A DNA stretch of 64,000 nt from Bacteroides sp. 224 (lineage in GTDB: Bacteria > Bacteroidota > Bacteroidia > Bacteroidales > Bacteroidaceae), in NCBI RefSeq assembly GCF_010500995.1, contig NZ_QVMK01000014.1:1-64000 (forward strand), written 5' to 3'. A program made the translations under genes and the position numbers. The first letter of the stretch is position 1; the number at the start of each line of letters is the position of its first letter. Below are positions 40,062 through 49,619 of the stretch, one piece after another. Under the pieces are notes generated by a model that saw only the letters and a list, made by a program, of their open reading frames with translations, made no database searches and was not told the origin of the DNA.

Positions 40062-40319
40062 TGGAAATAGGTTTTGATGACCCCTTAATAATTGGCACTA
40101 ATTCTGTAATTTTTGTTATTTTGAGATTCTATGGACTGTAGCAAGAGTTTGGTTGTTCATTGAGCTAGTTGTGGTATTAAGCAATCGCCCCTGCCGGGGT
40201 AATCACCTAATGGACACATAACTACAAGTTAAGATAGAAAATAACACATACCTCAACAGTTCAAATTCTCTAAAAACTGCTCAGAATAATTATTTCTGTG
40301 CACTTTTTCCTCCGATTTC

Positions 40320-40349
40320 TTTGTAAAACCAACCGTTTCCTTAAATTTG
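40320..40349 (+). promoter_or_regulatory. Promoter for the etfB-etfA-acd operon
   Basis: TTTG at 40320-40323, an 18-base spacer, then TAAATTTG at 40342-40349: a near-ideal Bacteroides -33/-7 promoter. The open frame upstream of etfB starts inside the -7 box (TTG at 40347), so the true start is the ATG at 40392. Confidence 0.75.
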
Positions 40350-40391
40350 CACGCTGATTATTTAAAGAACATTTTAATTAATACTAATATC

Positions 40392-41264
40392 ATGAGTTTG
40401 AAAATTGTTGTATTGGCAAAACAAGTACCCGACACTCGCAATGTAGGGAAAGATGCCATGAAAGCTGACGGTACTGTAAACCGTGCGGCTCTACCTGCGA
40501 TCTTCAACCCGGAAGACCTCAACGCGCTTGAGCAGGCTTTACGGTTGAAAGATGCTCATCCGGGCTCAACCATCACCATGTTAACCATGGGACCGGGACG
40601 CGCAGCCGAAATTATACGTGAAGGACTTTACAGAGGTGCAGATAATGGCTATTTATTAACTGATCGCGCTTTTGCAGGTGCCGACACATTAGCTACTTCG
40701 TATGCACTGGCAACAGCTATCCGTAAAATCGGTGACTTCGACATTATCATCGGAGGACGTCAGGCTATTGATGGCGATACAGCTCAGGTAGGACCTCAGG
40801 TGGCAGAAAAGTTAGGATTAACTCAGATCACTTACACAGAAGAAATTCTTAAAGTAGAGAACAATAAAATTACAGTAAAACGCCACATCGACGGTGGTAT
40901 CGAAACTGTAGAAGGTCCTCTACCAATTGTACTGACTGTGAATGGTTCAGCTGCTCCTTGCCGTCCACGTAATGCCAAACTGGTGATGAAATACAAACAT
41001 GCCAAAACCATTACCGAAAAACAACAAGGCGACCAAGACTACACCAACCTTTACAGCAAATGCGACTACCTGAATCTGGAAGAATGGAGCGTTAATGATG
41101 TAAAAGGCGACCTTGAACAATGCGGATTATCGGGTTCTCCTACGAAGGTGAAAACAATACAAAACATTGTATTCCAAGCTAAAGAAAGCAAATCACTCAC
41201 TGCTGCCGACCGTGATATTGAAGACTTGATTGTTGAACTTTTAGCTAACCACACTATTGGTTAA
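40392..41264 (+). CDS. etfB: Electron transfer flavoprotein beta subunit
   Basis: 290 residues from the ATG at 40392, which gives the standard EtfB N-terminus MSLKIVVLAKQVPDTRN. The adenine-nucleotide-binding alpha/beta domain shows in DFDIIIGGRQAIDGDTAQVGPQVAEKLG near ~115-145 (the signature segment of the family). With EtfA it forms an FAD heterodimer that takes electrons from acyl-CoA dehydrogenase. It is followed after 133 bases by etfA; the gap carries a repeat element. Both partner genes are immediately downstream. Confidence 0.95.
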   Translation: MSLKIVVLAKQVPDTRNVGKDAMKADGTVNRAALPAIFNPEDLNALEQALRLKDAHPGSTITMLTMGPGRAAEIIREGLYRGADNGYLLTDRAFAGADTLATSYALATAIRKIGDFDIIIGGRQAIDGDTAQVGPQVAEKLGLTQITYTEEILKVENNKITVKRHIDGGIETVEGPLPIVLTVNGSAAPCRPRNAKLVMKYKHAKTITEKQQGDQDYTNLYSKCDYLNLEEWSVNDVKGDLEQCGLSGSPTKVKTIQNIVFQAKESKSLTAADRDIEDLIVELLANHTIG

Positions 41265-41268
41265 TTTA

Positions 41269-41395
41269 GTTGAGAGTTGAGAATTGAAAGTTGAGAGTTA
41301 CCATGCGGTTTTACAATTTAATCATATTTACTTGTAACTCGTAACCTGTAACTCGTAACTTAAAAACTATAAACTCAAAACTTATAAACTTAAAA
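41269..41395. repeat. Heptamer-rich element with CCATGCGG core, between etfB and etfA
   Basis: GTTGAGA-type repeats (41270-41299) lead into CCATGCGG (41301-41308), then an AT-rich spacer, then TAACTCG/AACTATAAACT-type repeats in the opposite sense, running to just before the etfA ATG. The two repeat halves are partly complementary. A related element lies between groES and groEL. Confidence 0.75.
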
Positions 41396-41397
41396 TC

Positions 41398-42417
41398 ATG
41401 AACAACTTATTTGTATATTGCGAAATAGAAGATGGTATCGTGGCCGATGTGAGTCTCGAGCTTCTTACCAAAGGTCGTTCGTTAGCTACTCAGTTAAACT
41501 GTCAGCTTGAAGCGATCGTTGCAGGTACCAACCTGAAAGATATTGAAAAACAAGTTCTTCCTTATGGAGTAGATAAACTTCATGTTTTTGATGGCGAAGG
41601 ACTTTACCCTTATACTTCACTTCCACATACTTCTATCTTAGTGAAGCTGTTCCAGGAAGAGAAACCTCAAATCTGTTTGATGGGAGCCACCGTTATCGGT
41701 CGCGACTTAGGTCCTCGTGTATCTTCTGCACTGCACAGTGGTTTAACTGCCGACTGTACTTCGCTTGAAATCGGAGATCACGAAGATAAGAAAGCAGGAG
41801 TTACTTATAAAGATTTGTTATATCAGATTCGTCCTGCCTTTGGTGGTAACATCGTGGCAACAATCATCAATCCGGAACAACGCCCACAAATGGCTACTGT
41901 GCGCGAAGGAGTGATGAAGAAAGAAATCCTTTCTCCTACTTACAAAGGAGAAGTGGTTAAACATGATGTGAAGGATTATGTTTCTGAATCTGACTTTATC
42001 GTAAAAGTAATCGAACGTCATATAGAAAAAGCCAAGCATAACTTAAAAGGCTCTCCTATCGTAATAGCCGGAGGTTATGGAGTAGGTTCGAAAGAAAACT
42101 TTGATTTACTATTTGATCTTGCCAAAGTATTGAACGCCGAAGTAGGCGCCAGCCGTGCTGCCGTAGATGCCGGATATGCCGACCACGATCGTCAAATTGG
42201 TCAAACTGGTGTTACCGTACGTCCTAAGTTGTACATTGCTTGCGGTATCTCCGGACAAATTCAACATATTGCAGGTATGCAGGAAAGTTCTATGATTATT
42301 TCAATCAATAACGATCCGGATGCACCCATCAATACGATTGCAGACTATGTGATTACAGGAAGCATCGAAGAAGTGGTTCCTAAAATGATTAAGTATTATA
42401 AAGCAAATAGTAAATAA
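41398..42417 (+). CDS. etfA: Electron transfer flavoprotein alpha subunit
   Basis: 339 residues. The C-terminal FAD-binding domain is clear: GSPIVIAGGYGVGSKENFDLLFDLAKVLNAEVGASRAAVDAG (residues ~216-257), IGQTGVTVRPKLYIACGISGQIQHIAGM (~263-290), and SINNDPDAPINTIADYVITGS near 301-321. The N-terminal domain resembles the EtfB fold. It ends one base before the acyl-CoA dehydrogenase start, so the genes are tightly coupled. The protein heterodimerises with EtfB and passes electrons to a quinone or other carrier. Confidence 0.96.
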   Translation: MNNLFVYCEIEDGIVADVSLELLTKGRSLATQLNCQLEAIVAGTNLKDIEKQVLPYGVDKLHVFDGEGLYPYTSLPHTSILVKLFQEEKPQICLMGATVIGRDLGPRVSSALHSGLTADCTSLEIGDHEDKKAGVTYKDLLYQIRPAFGGNIVATIINPEQRPQMATVREGVMKKEILSPTYKGEVVKHDVKDYVSESDFIVKVIERHIEKAKHNLKGSPIVIAGGYGVGSKENFDLLFDLAKVLNAEVGASRAAVDAGYADHDRQIGQTGVTVRPKLYIACGISGQIQHIAGMQESSMIISINNDPDAPINTIADYVITGSIEEVVPKMIKYYKANSK

Positions 42418-42418
42418 G

Positions 42419-44125
42419 ATGGCAAACTTTTATCAAGATACTCCTGAACTTAAGCATCACCTTAATCATCCATTGATGAAGAGAATTGTCGAACTCAAAG
42501 AGCGCGACTATGCTGACAAGAATAATTTCGATTACGCTCCCAGAGATTTTGAGGATGCAATGGACAGCTACGATAAAGTACTGGAAATTGTAGGCGAAAT
42601 CTGTGGCGATATTGTAGCCCCCAATGCAGAAGGCGTTGACCACGAAGGACCAAGCGTTGCAAACGGTCGCGTAACTTATGCAAGTGGCACACAAGCAAAC
42701 TTAGATGCTACCACCAAAGCCGGATTGATGGGTATGGCAATGCCTCGTCGTTTTGGCGGTCTTAACTTCCCAAATGTTCCTTATATGATGGCTGCCGATA
42801 TGGTAAGTCGCAGCGACGCTGGTTTTGAAAACCTTTGGGGACTTCAGGACTGCGCCGAAACCATCTACGAGTTCGCCAACGAAGATCAAAAGATGCGCTA
42901 CATCACCCGTGTTTGTAGTGGAGAAACCATGTCGATGGACTTAACAGAGCCCGATGCAGGTTCCGACCTTCAAGCTGTGATGCTGAAAGCAACATACAGC
43001 GAAAAAGACGAATGTTGGTACCTGAATGGTGTAAAACGTTTCATCACCAATGGCGACGCTGATATTCACTTAGTACTTGCCCGTTCGGAAGAAGGTACTC
43101 GTGACGGTCGTGGTCTTTCTATGTTTATCTATGACAAACGTAACGGTGGCGTAACTGTTCGTCGTATTGAGAACAAAATGGGTATTAAAGGCTCTCCTAC
43201 TTGCGAGTTGGTTTACAAAAATGCGAAAGCAGAACTTTGTGGCGATCGTAAGTTGGGTCTTATTAAATACGTAATGGCTTTGATGAACGGTGCCCGTTTG
43301 GGTATTGCTGCTCAATCAGTAGGTTTATCTCAAGCTGCTTATAATGAAGCGTTGGCTTATGCGAAAGATCGTAAACAGTTTGGTAAAGCAATTATCGAGT
43401 TCCCTGCTGTTTCTGAAATGCTTTCTTTAATCAAAGCTAAATTAGATGCTTCTCGTTCTTTGTTGTATGAAACCACTCGTTTTGTAGACGTTTACAAAGC
43501 ATTGGACGACATTTCTAAAGAACGCAAGCTGACTCCCGAAGAACGTCAGGAACAAAAGACATTCGCTAAATTGGCCGATAGCTTCACTCCGCTTGCCAAA
43601 GGTATGGGTAGTGAATATGCTAACCAGAATGCATACGATTGCATCCAGATTCACGGTGGTTCAGGTTTCATGAAAGATTATGCTTGCGAACGTATCTATC
43701 GCGATGCTCGTATCACTTCTATTTATGAAGGAACTACTCAACTTCAGGTAGTAGCAGCAATCCGTTATGTAACTACTGGTGCTTATTTGAATCGTATGCG
43801 CGAGTACGAAGCTATGGAAGTAGCTCCCGAATTGGAAGGATTGAAAAACAAGCTAAAAGACATGGCCAGCAAATATGCTGCTGCCGTAGCTCAAATCACT
43901 GAAGAGAAAGATCAGGAATTATTGGATTTCTGTGCTCGCCGCTTAGTAGAGATGGCTGCCGATATCATTATGGGACACCTATTGGTGCAGGATGCCAGCC
44001 AAAGCAGCGAACTATTCAACTCTTCTGCACAAGTGTACGTTCGCTATGCCGAAGCAGAGGTTGAAAAGCATATCAACTTTATCCGCAAGTTCGATAAGGA
44101 TGATTTGGCTTATTATAGAAAGTAA
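42419..44125 (+). CDS. Acyl-CoA dehydrogenase family protein
   Basis: 568 residues. FAD/acyl-CoA dehydrogenase signatures: MSMDLTEPDAGSDLQAV near ~170-187, WYLNGVKRFITNGDADIHLVLAR near ~200-222, KMGIKGSPTCELVY, YAKDRKQFGKAI near ~315-326, and IHGGSGFMKDYACERIYRDARITSIYEGTTQLQ (~415-446), where the Glu of YEGTT is in the place of the catalytic base of medium-chain enzymes. Longer than classic ~380-residue enzymes, with a helical C-terminal extension as in the C-terminal-extended subgroup. The preferred acyl chain is not evident. Electrons pass to the EtfAB pair encoded just upstream. Confidence 0.93.
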   Translation: MANFYQDTPELKHHLNHPLMKRIVELKERDYADKNNFDYAPRDFEDAMDSYDKVLEIVGEICGDIVAPNAEGVDHEGPSVANGRVTYASGTQANLDATTKAGLMGMAMPRRFGGLNFPNVPYMMAADMVSRSDAGFENLWGLQDCAETIYEFANEDQKMRYITRVCSGETMSMDLTEPDAGSDLQAVMLKATYSEKDECWYLNGVKRFITNGDADIHLVLARSEEGTRDGRGLSMFIYDKRNGGVTVRRIENKMGIKGSPTCELVYKNAKAELCGDRKLGLIKYVMALMNGARLGIAAQSVGLSQAAYNEALAYAKDRKQFGKAIIEFPAVSEMLSLIKAKLDASRSLLYETTRFVDVYKALDDISKERKLTPEERQEQKTFAKLADSFTPLAKGMGSEYANQNAYDCIQIHGGSGFMKDYACERIYRDARITSIYEGTTQLQVVAAIRYVTTGAYLNRMREYEAMEVAPELEGLKNKLKDMASKYAAAVAQITEEKDQELLDFCARRLVEMAADIIMGHLLVQDASQSSELFNSSAQVYVRYAEAEVEKHINFIRKFDKDDLAYYRK

Positions 44126-44162
44126 GAGAGATTATCCTTACCAATATAAAGATAAAAGTAAA

Positions 44163-44196
44163 AGAGAGTTGCTTGATTGGGCAACTCTCTTTTTAT
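44163..44196 (+). terminator. Terminator of the etf operon
   Basis: A perfect 10-bp stem AGAGAGTTGC/GCAACTCTCT (44163-44172 and 44181-44190) with an 8-base loop, followed by TTTTTAT on the plus strand. Confidence 0.9.
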
Positions 44197-44255
44197 ACTT
44201 TTATCTGAAATGTATTGTTAATCAGCTCTTCAACTTAGATCAACAAACACGCTGC

Positions 44256-45089
44256 TTACATCTTCTCCCGAAACTCTTTAGGCGACATTCCTGTATGCTT
44301 CTTAAAATATCGTCCAAAGAAAGACTGATCCGGGAATCGGCAACGCTCTGCTATTTCCTTTAAAGACAAATTTGTGGTTTGCAGAAGTACTTTAATTTCC
44401 AATACCAGAAATTCATCTATAAGTTTCTTCGTTGAATGTTTAGTTACAGATCTGGTTACTTCGGAAAGGTAACGCGAAGAAATACATAATTTTTCGGCAT
44501 AAAAAGAAACATCTCGCTGTTCCACACAATGTGTATGAACGAGTCTGATAAACTTCTTAAACAACTGGCTCTTTCTGTCTGCTCCTTCCAGTTGTGCTTT
44601 GGTAAATAGGCGTTGTGCTTTATCAAACGCATTTAAAAAGAATATTTGCAGCAGATGCTGAGCGATACGATCTCTGAATACATTTTCTTTCTCGTCATAT
44701 ATTGCCAAGCCAGTTTCCAACACCCAAAGAGTAACCTTTATTGAATCCGGATGAACAGAGGTAAAACAAGCAGTCTCTTTTAAAAAATGAATAAAAGAAG
44801 GCTCCAGGCGAAAGAATATCTTCTTTACCATCTCTTTCGAAAAAGAGAAATAAAGCACCAGAAAATCCTCACTGGCCGACGAGACAGAGAAGATACTTCC
44901 CGGAAATAACACCATGCAGGTATGCGGTATAACCTGATATTGCTTCAGATTGATCATTACCTCTGCTTCTCCACTAACACAATAAATCAGTGAGCCATTA
45001 GTTATTTTATCTAACCTGCCAGGAGAATAAAGCAACTTATCTTTACCTGCCTTGAAGACTTCTTCCTCAGCTATTAATAATGGATTCAT
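44256..45089 (-). CDS. AraC-family transcriptional regulator
   Basis: 277 residues. A cupin-like N-terminal sensing region (YCVSGEAEVMINLKQYQVIPHTCMVLFPGSIF near residues 33-64) precedes an AraC DNA-binding domain over the last ~100 residues: the first helix-turn-helix near DVSFYAEKLCISSRYLSEVTRS and the second in LSLKEIAERCRFPDQSFFGRYFKKHTGMSPKEFR. It is divergent from the RND efflux operon and likely controls it. Its own -7 box TAACTTTG lies about 30 bases upstream. Confidence 0.93.
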   Translation of the reverse strand: MNPLLIAEEEVFKAGKDKLLYSPGRLDKITNGSLIYCVSGEAEVMINLKQYQVIPHTCMVLFPGSIFSVSSASEDFLVLYFSFSKEMVKKIFFRLEPSFIHFLKETACFTSVHPDSIKVTLWVLETGLAIYDEKENVFRDRIAQHLLQIFFLNAFDKAQRLFTKAQLEGADRKSQLFKKFIRLVHTHCVEQRDVSFYAEKLCISSRYLSEVTRSVTKHSTKKLIDEFLVLEIKVLLQTTNLSLKEIAERCRFPDQSFFGRYFKKHTGMSPKEFREKM

Positions 45090-45119
45090 ACCTATATTTC
45101 ATGAAAATCTAAACAAATA

Positions 45120-45127
45120 CAAAGTTA
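45120..45127 (-). promoter_or_regulatory. -7 box for the AraC-family gene
   Basis: Minus strand TAACTTTG, identical in sequence to the plus-strand box at 45216-45223 facing the other way. Confidence 0.55.
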
Positions 45128-45215
45128 TAATATCTATCCTTAAAATCGTAGGAATACTCCGAAAATGAACAATGGAACTTACAAAACGAACGAGCATTCT
45201 GTTCAAAAACGGTAT

Positions 45216-45223
45216 AACTTTGC
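45216..45223 (+). promoter_or_regulatory. -7 box for the RND efflux operon
   Basis: TAACTTTG, an exact TAnnTTTG match 36 bases before the first gene of the operon. The two divergent boxes are 88 bases apart in a 170-base gap that probably holds the AraC-type operators. Confidence 0.55.
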
Positions 45224-45259
45224 AACCTCAAATAAAAATAGGTATTAAAAGATTCTTTT

Positions 45260-46399
45260 ATGGTAACTAAAAAAAGCATGATCAAACAGATGATGATGTT
45301 CATCTGTGGTGTGATACTCGTCTCCTGTGGGCAAGCGCCCGTCAACACACAAAAAAAGCCAGAGTATGCAGTGATAAAAATATCAACTGCCAACAAAGAA
45401 CTGCAAACGTCTTACTCTGCAAGCATTCGCGGAAAGCAAGACATTCATATTTATCCGCAGGTATCCGGTTTCTTAACGAAACTTAATGTGAAAGAAGGAC
45501 AAAATGTTCGCAAAGGACAAATTTTGTTTGTAATTGACCAAGTGCCTTATCAGGCAGCTTTACAGACAGCCAAAGCAAATGTAGAAGCTGCACGTGCCAC
45601 TGTCGCCACCTCTGAACTGACTTACAACAGCAAGAAACAGCTATTCGAGGAGAAAGTAATATCGGAATTCGATTTGCAAACATCCTACAACAGCTTGCTT
45701 ACTGCAAAAGCACAATTGGCACAAGCAGATGCACAGCTTGTAAATGCAGCCAACAATCTATCGTACACTGAGGTTAAAAGCCCTTCGGATGGCGTAGTTG
45801 GCAAACTTCCATATCGGGTGGGATCATTGGTGAGTGCTAACCTGCCTCAACCGCTAACAACTGTATCCGACAACTCCAGCATGTACATATACTTCTCCAT
45901 GACCGAGAACCAACTACTGGAGCTTACCCGTAAATATGGCTCCAAAGCAAAGTTTTTAGAAGAAATGCCTCCGATTACCTTGCAATTGAATGATAAATCA
46001 ATCTACGACCCTAAAGGTAAAATAGAAACCATTAGTGGCGTTATTGATGCTTCTACCGGAACAGTCAGCCTACGAGCTCTTTTCCCCAATGAAGACGAGT
46101 TATTGCAAAGCGGCGGATCGGGCAACGTTATCATCCCTGTTCAAAAACAGAACAGCATTGTTATTCCGCAGAAAACCACGTATGAATTACAAGACAAAGT
46201 ATTTGTTTACAAAGTAGTAGATGGAGTAGCAACTTCTACCCCTATACAGGTAACCCGTGTAAATGGTGGAAAAGAATACATCGTGAACAGCGGATTAAAC
46301 ATTGGTGATGTTATCGTGGCCGAAGGAGTAGGTTTATTACGCGATGGTACAGCCATTGAGCCTAAATCCACTACTAACAATCAAACAAAGGAGGGATAA
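45260..46399 (+). CDS. RND efflux periplasmic adaptor (membrane fusion protein) lipoprotein
   Basis: 379 residues (a second in-frame ATG is at 45278). Lipoprotein signal: MMMFICGVILVSCGQ, cysteine near residue 23. The AcrA/MexA-type order is clear: beta-barrel and biotinyl-lipoyl segment (IYPQVSGFLTKLNVKEGQNVRKGQILFVID), a long alpha-helical hairpin (~100-160, Ala/Gln rich), the returning lipoyl half (YTEVKSPSDGVVGKLPYRVGSLV), then beta-barrel and membrane-proximal domains. It bridges the inner-membrane pump and the outer-membrane channel. First gene of a three-gene operon; an AAGGAGG Shine-Dalgarno for the pump overlaps its end. Confidence 0.95.
   Translation: MVTKKSMIKQMMMFICGVILVSCGQAPVNTQKKPEYAVIKISTANKELQTSYSASIRGKQDIHIYPQVSGFLTKLNVKEGQNVRKGQILFVIDQVPYQAALQTAKANVEAARATVATSELTYNSKKQLFEEKVISEFDLQTSYNSLLTAKAQLAQADAQLVNAANNLSYTEVKSPSDGVVGKLPYRVGSLVSANLPQPLTTVSDNSSMYIYFSMTENQLLELTRKYGSKAKFLEEMPPITLQLNDKSIYDPKGKIETISGVIDASTGTVSLRALFPNEDELLQSGGSGNVIIPVQKQNSIVIPQKTTYELQDKVFVYKVVDGVATSTPIQVTRVNGGKEYIVNSGLNIGDVIVAEGVGLLRDGTAIEPKSTTNNQTKEG
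46387..46396 (+). promoter_or_regulatory. Strong Shine-Dalgarno that fixes the pump start
   Basis: AAAGGAGGGA lies 8 bases before the ATG at 46404. Such strong Shine-Dalgarno sequences are uncommon in this group and choose 46404 over the open-frame start at 46344. Confidence 0.6.
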
Positions 46400-46403
46400 A
46401 TTC

Positions 46404-49400
46404 ATGAATTTAAGAATGTTTATTGAACGCCCGGTATTTTCGGCGGTTATCTCCATTGTGATTGTCATTCTGGGGCTTATCGGGCTATTTACACTACCCG
46501 TCGAACAATATCCGGATATTGCGCCACCTACCGTAATGGTGAATGCTACCTATTATGGTGCCAGTGCAGAAACGCTTCAAAAGAGTGTAATTGCTCCGTT
46601 GGAAGAAGCCATCAATGGAGTAGAAGATATGACTTACATGACTTCATCGGCTTCGAATGCAGGCTCTGCATCGATCACCATATATTTTAAACAAGGAACA
46701 AATGCTGATATGGCTGCCGTCAATGTACAGAATCGTGTATCTCGGGCAACAGGACAGCTACCTACCGAAGTAACACAGGTGGGGGTAAGTACCTTTAAGC
46801 GTCAAACCAGTATTTTGCAGATGTTCTCACTGCACAGCCCGGACAATACTTACGATGAAAACTTCCTGGCAAACTACATTACAATCAACCTGAAACCTCA
46901 GATTCTTCGTATCACCGGTGTAGGAGAAATGATGATCATGGGAGGTGATTATAGTATGCGTGTTTGGATGCGACCTGATGTTATGGCGCAGTATAAACTG
47001 ATTCCTTCTGACATAGCCGCTGTTTTGGCCGAACAAAACATTGAAGCAGCCACCGGCTCTTTTGGTGAAAATTCATCAGAAACTTATCAATATACCATGA
47101 AGTACAAAGGCCGCCTGATTACCCCGGAAGAGTTTGGCGAAATCGTTATCCGCTCTACCGAAGACGGCGAAGTACTGAAACTGGCAGACATTGCTGATAT
47201 TGAATTAGGAAAAAGTAGCTATGCCTATAAAGGAGGATTGAATGGTCATAACGGAATATCTTGTATGATCTTCCAGACCGCAGGTTCAAACGCTACGGAA
47301 GTAAATAATAACATAGATGCTTTGCTGGATGAAATCAGAAAAGATCTCCCCAAAGGAATAGAGCTTACTCAGGTGATGAGTTCGAACGACTTTTTATATG
47401 CATCTATCCATGAAGTAGTAAAAACGCTGCTCGAAGCCATCTTGCTAGTTATTCTGGTGGTATATATATTCTTACAGGATATTCGTTCCACGCTTATCCC
47501 ACTGGTGGGGGTAATTGTGTCTTTGATTGGTACATTCGCATTTATGTCTATCGCCGGATTCAGTATCAACCTAATTACGCTTTTTGCTTTAATTCTGGTG
47601 ATTGGTACGGTGGTGGACGACGCCATTATTGTCGTCGAGGCGGTTCAGGCACGATTCGATGTCGGATATAAGTCCTCTTATATGGCAAGTATTGATGCGA
47701 TGAAAGGTATCAGTGGTGCAGTTATCACTTCTTCATTGGTGTTTATGGCGGTGTTTATTCCGGTATCCTTTATGAGTGGTACATCCGGAACTTTCTATAC
47801 ACAGTTTGGTTTAACAATGGCGGTTGCCGTAGGTATATCTGCTGTTAATGCATTAACGCTGAGTCCTGCACTTTGCGCCTTGTTATTGAAACCCTACATT
47901 AATGAAGACGGTACACAAAAGAATAACTTCGCTGCCCGTTTCCGTAAAGCATTTAATGCTGCTTTCTCCGTAATAGCAGAAAGATATAAGAATGCTGTAT
48001 TGTTCTTCATCAAACACCGTTGGTTAGGATGGGCTACATTGGCTTGTTCGGTAGTATTATTGGTATTTCTGATGAAAACCACCAAAACCAGTCTTGTGCC
48101 CGACGAAGACCAAGGGGTAATATTCGTAAATATCAGTACTGCACCGGGTAGTTCTTTGGCGACAACCGATGAGATTGTACTTCGCGTTCAGGAACGTTTG
48201 GAAGCTATTCCCGAAATATTGCATATCCAAAAAGTATCTGGTTATGGTTTGTTATCCGGTCAGGGTAATGCTTTCGGTATGATTGTTGCCAAATTAAAGC
48301 CTTGGGATGAGCGTACCAAGAAAGAGCAAAATGTGCAAGCTGTTATCAGTCAAATTAATCAACGTACTTCTGACATCAAAGACGCTACCATCTTCGCCAT
48401 TGCTCCGGGTATGATACCGGGTTATGGTATGGGTAATGCTCTGGATATAAACATGCAGGATAAGATGGGAGGCGATGTGAATACCTTCTTCCAAAACACT
48501 CAACAATACCTGGGTGCTTTGAACCAACGTCCGGAAATTGCCATGGCTTACTCTACTTTCGACGTACGTTATCCGCAATGGGAAGTTGAGGTAGATGCAG
48601 CCCGATGCAAACGTGCCGGTATTACACCCAATGCTGTATTGAGCACGCTTTCCGGTTATTATGGCGGACAGTATGTTTCTGACTTCAACCGTTTCTCCAG
48701 AGTATATAGGGTAATGATTCAAGCCGATCCTCAATATCGTATGGATGAAACTTCACTGGATAACACCTTTGTACGTATGGCGAATGGAGAAATGGCTCCT
48801 TTAAGTCAGTTCGTATCATTGACACGTGTGTACGGTGCCGAAACATTGAGTCGTTTCAATATGTATAACTCGATTGCCGTGAATGCAATACCTGCGGAAG
48901 GATATAGCACAGGGGATGCCATTCGTGCGGTACAGGAAACAGCTGCAACATCTTTACCATTAGGCTATGGATATGACTTCGGTGGTATCACCCGTGAAGA
49001 AAATCAGCAGAGTAATACTACGGCGATCATCTTTGGTATCTGTATCCTGATGATTTACCTGATTCTGAGTGCGCTTTACGAAAGCTTCCTCATACCATTC
49101 GCAATCATCCTTGCTGTTCCAGCCGGGTTAATGGGTAGCTTCTTGTTTGCAAAAATCATGGGACTGGAAAATAACATCTACCTACAAACCGGATTAATCA
49201 TGTTAATCGGTCTATTATCTAAAACTGCGATTTTGATTACAGAGTATGCTGTTGAGCGCAGAAAAGCAGGAATGGGACTTATTGCCTCGGCTGTTAGTGC
49301 AGCTAAAGCACGTTTACGCCCTATCCTTATGACTGTATTGACCATGATTTTCGGTATGCTTCCACTGGTAATCGCTACCGGTGTAGGTGCTAATGGTAAC

Positions 49401-49619
49401 CGTTCGTTGGGTACCGGTGTAGTGGGTGGTATGATTATTGGTACTCTTGCCCTACTCTTCATTGTTCCTTCTCTGTATATCACTTTCCAGTGGTTACAAG
49501 AGCGTTTCCGTCCTGCACAACCCAATATTATTCCAGATTGGCAGATTCAGGAAGAGAAGAAAAGAAGCGAAGAAGAGATTGAAAAACGTCGTATAAAAAA
49601 ACAAGCGTCAGATAAATAA
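46404..49619 (+). CDS. RND-family multidrug efflux pump, inner-membrane permease (HAE1 type)
   Basis: 1071 residues from the ATG at 46404, which gives the canonical MNLRMFIERPVFSAVISIVIV start. Twelve membrane helices are arranged as one, loop, six, loop, five. Family motifs: LPVEQYPDIAPP near 30-41, the TM4 motif VIGTVVDDAIIVVEA (containing the conserved Asp pair for proton relay) and the second-half segment LMIGLLSKTAILITEYA. As a proton-driven exporter it joins the adaptor and the outer-membrane channel encoded beside it. Substrate range cannot be predicted. Confidence 0.96.
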   Translation: MNLRMFIERPVFSAVISIVIVILGLIGLFTLPVEQYPDIAPPTVMVNATYYGASAETLQKSVIAPLEEAINGVEDMTYMTSSASNAGSASITIYFKQGTNADMAAVNVQNRVSRATGQLPTEVTQVGVSTFKRQTSILQMFSLHSPDNTYDENFLANYITINLKPQILRITGVGEMMIMGGDYSMRVWMRPDVMAQYKLIPSDIAAVLAEQNIEAATGSFGENSSETYQYTMKYKGRLITPEEFGEIVIRSTEDGEVLKLADIADIELGKSSYAYKGGLNGHNGISCMIFQTAGSNATEVNNNIDALLDEIRKDLPKGIELTQVMSSNDFLYASIHEVVKTLLEAILLVILVVYIFLQDIRSTLIPLVGVIVSLIGTFAFMSIAGFSINLITLFALILVIGTVVDDAIIVVEAVQARFDVGYKSSYMASIDAMKGISGAVITSSLVFMAVFIPVSFMSGTSGTFYTQFGLTMAVAVGISAVNALTLSPALCALLLKPYINEDGTQKNNFAARFRKAFNAAFSVIAERYKNAVLFFIKHRWLGWATLACSVVLLVFLMKTTKTSLVPDEDQGVIFVNISTAPGSSLATTDEIVLRVQERLEAIPEILHIQKVSGYGLLSGQGNAFGMIVAKLKPWDERTKKEQNVQAVISQINQRTSDIKDATIFAIAPGMIPGYGMGNALDINMQDKMGGDVNTFFQNTQQYLGALNQRPEIAMAYSTFDVRYPQWEVEVDAARCKRAGITPNAVLSTLSGYYGGQYVSDFNRFSRVYRVMIQADPQYRMDETSLDNTFVRMANGEMAPLSQFVSLTRVYGAETLSRFNMYNSIAVNAIPAEGYSTGDAIRAVQETAATSLPLGYGYDFGGITREENQQSNTTAIIFGICILMIYLILSALYESFLIPFAIILAVPAGLMGSFLFAKIMGLENNIYLQTGLIMLIGLLSKTAILITEYAVERRKAGMGLIASAVSAAKARLRPILMTVLTMIFGMLPLVIATGVGANGNRSLGTGVVGGMIIGTLALLFIVPSLYITFQWLQERFRPAQPNIIPDWQIQEEKKRSEEEIEKRRIKKQASDK

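Larger units (their letters stand above)
40003..40391. other. Divergent intergenic region between the esterase-GH105 and etfB genes
   Basis: 389 bases without a gene. It contains a minus-strand -7 box (40054-40061), a full plus-strand promoter for etfB (40320-40349), and a small CCCC-TGCC-GGGG stem-loop sequence near 40187-40198. Nothing else stands out. Confidence 0.5.

Noticed and set aside
40187..40198. CCCC-TGCC-GGGG hairpin as terminator
   Set aside because: Only a four-pair stem, no T-run, and it lies between divergent promoters where no transcript should end.
40347..40391. N-terminal extension of etfB
   Set aside because: It begins inside the -7 box; the ATG at 40392 gives the canonical EtfB start.
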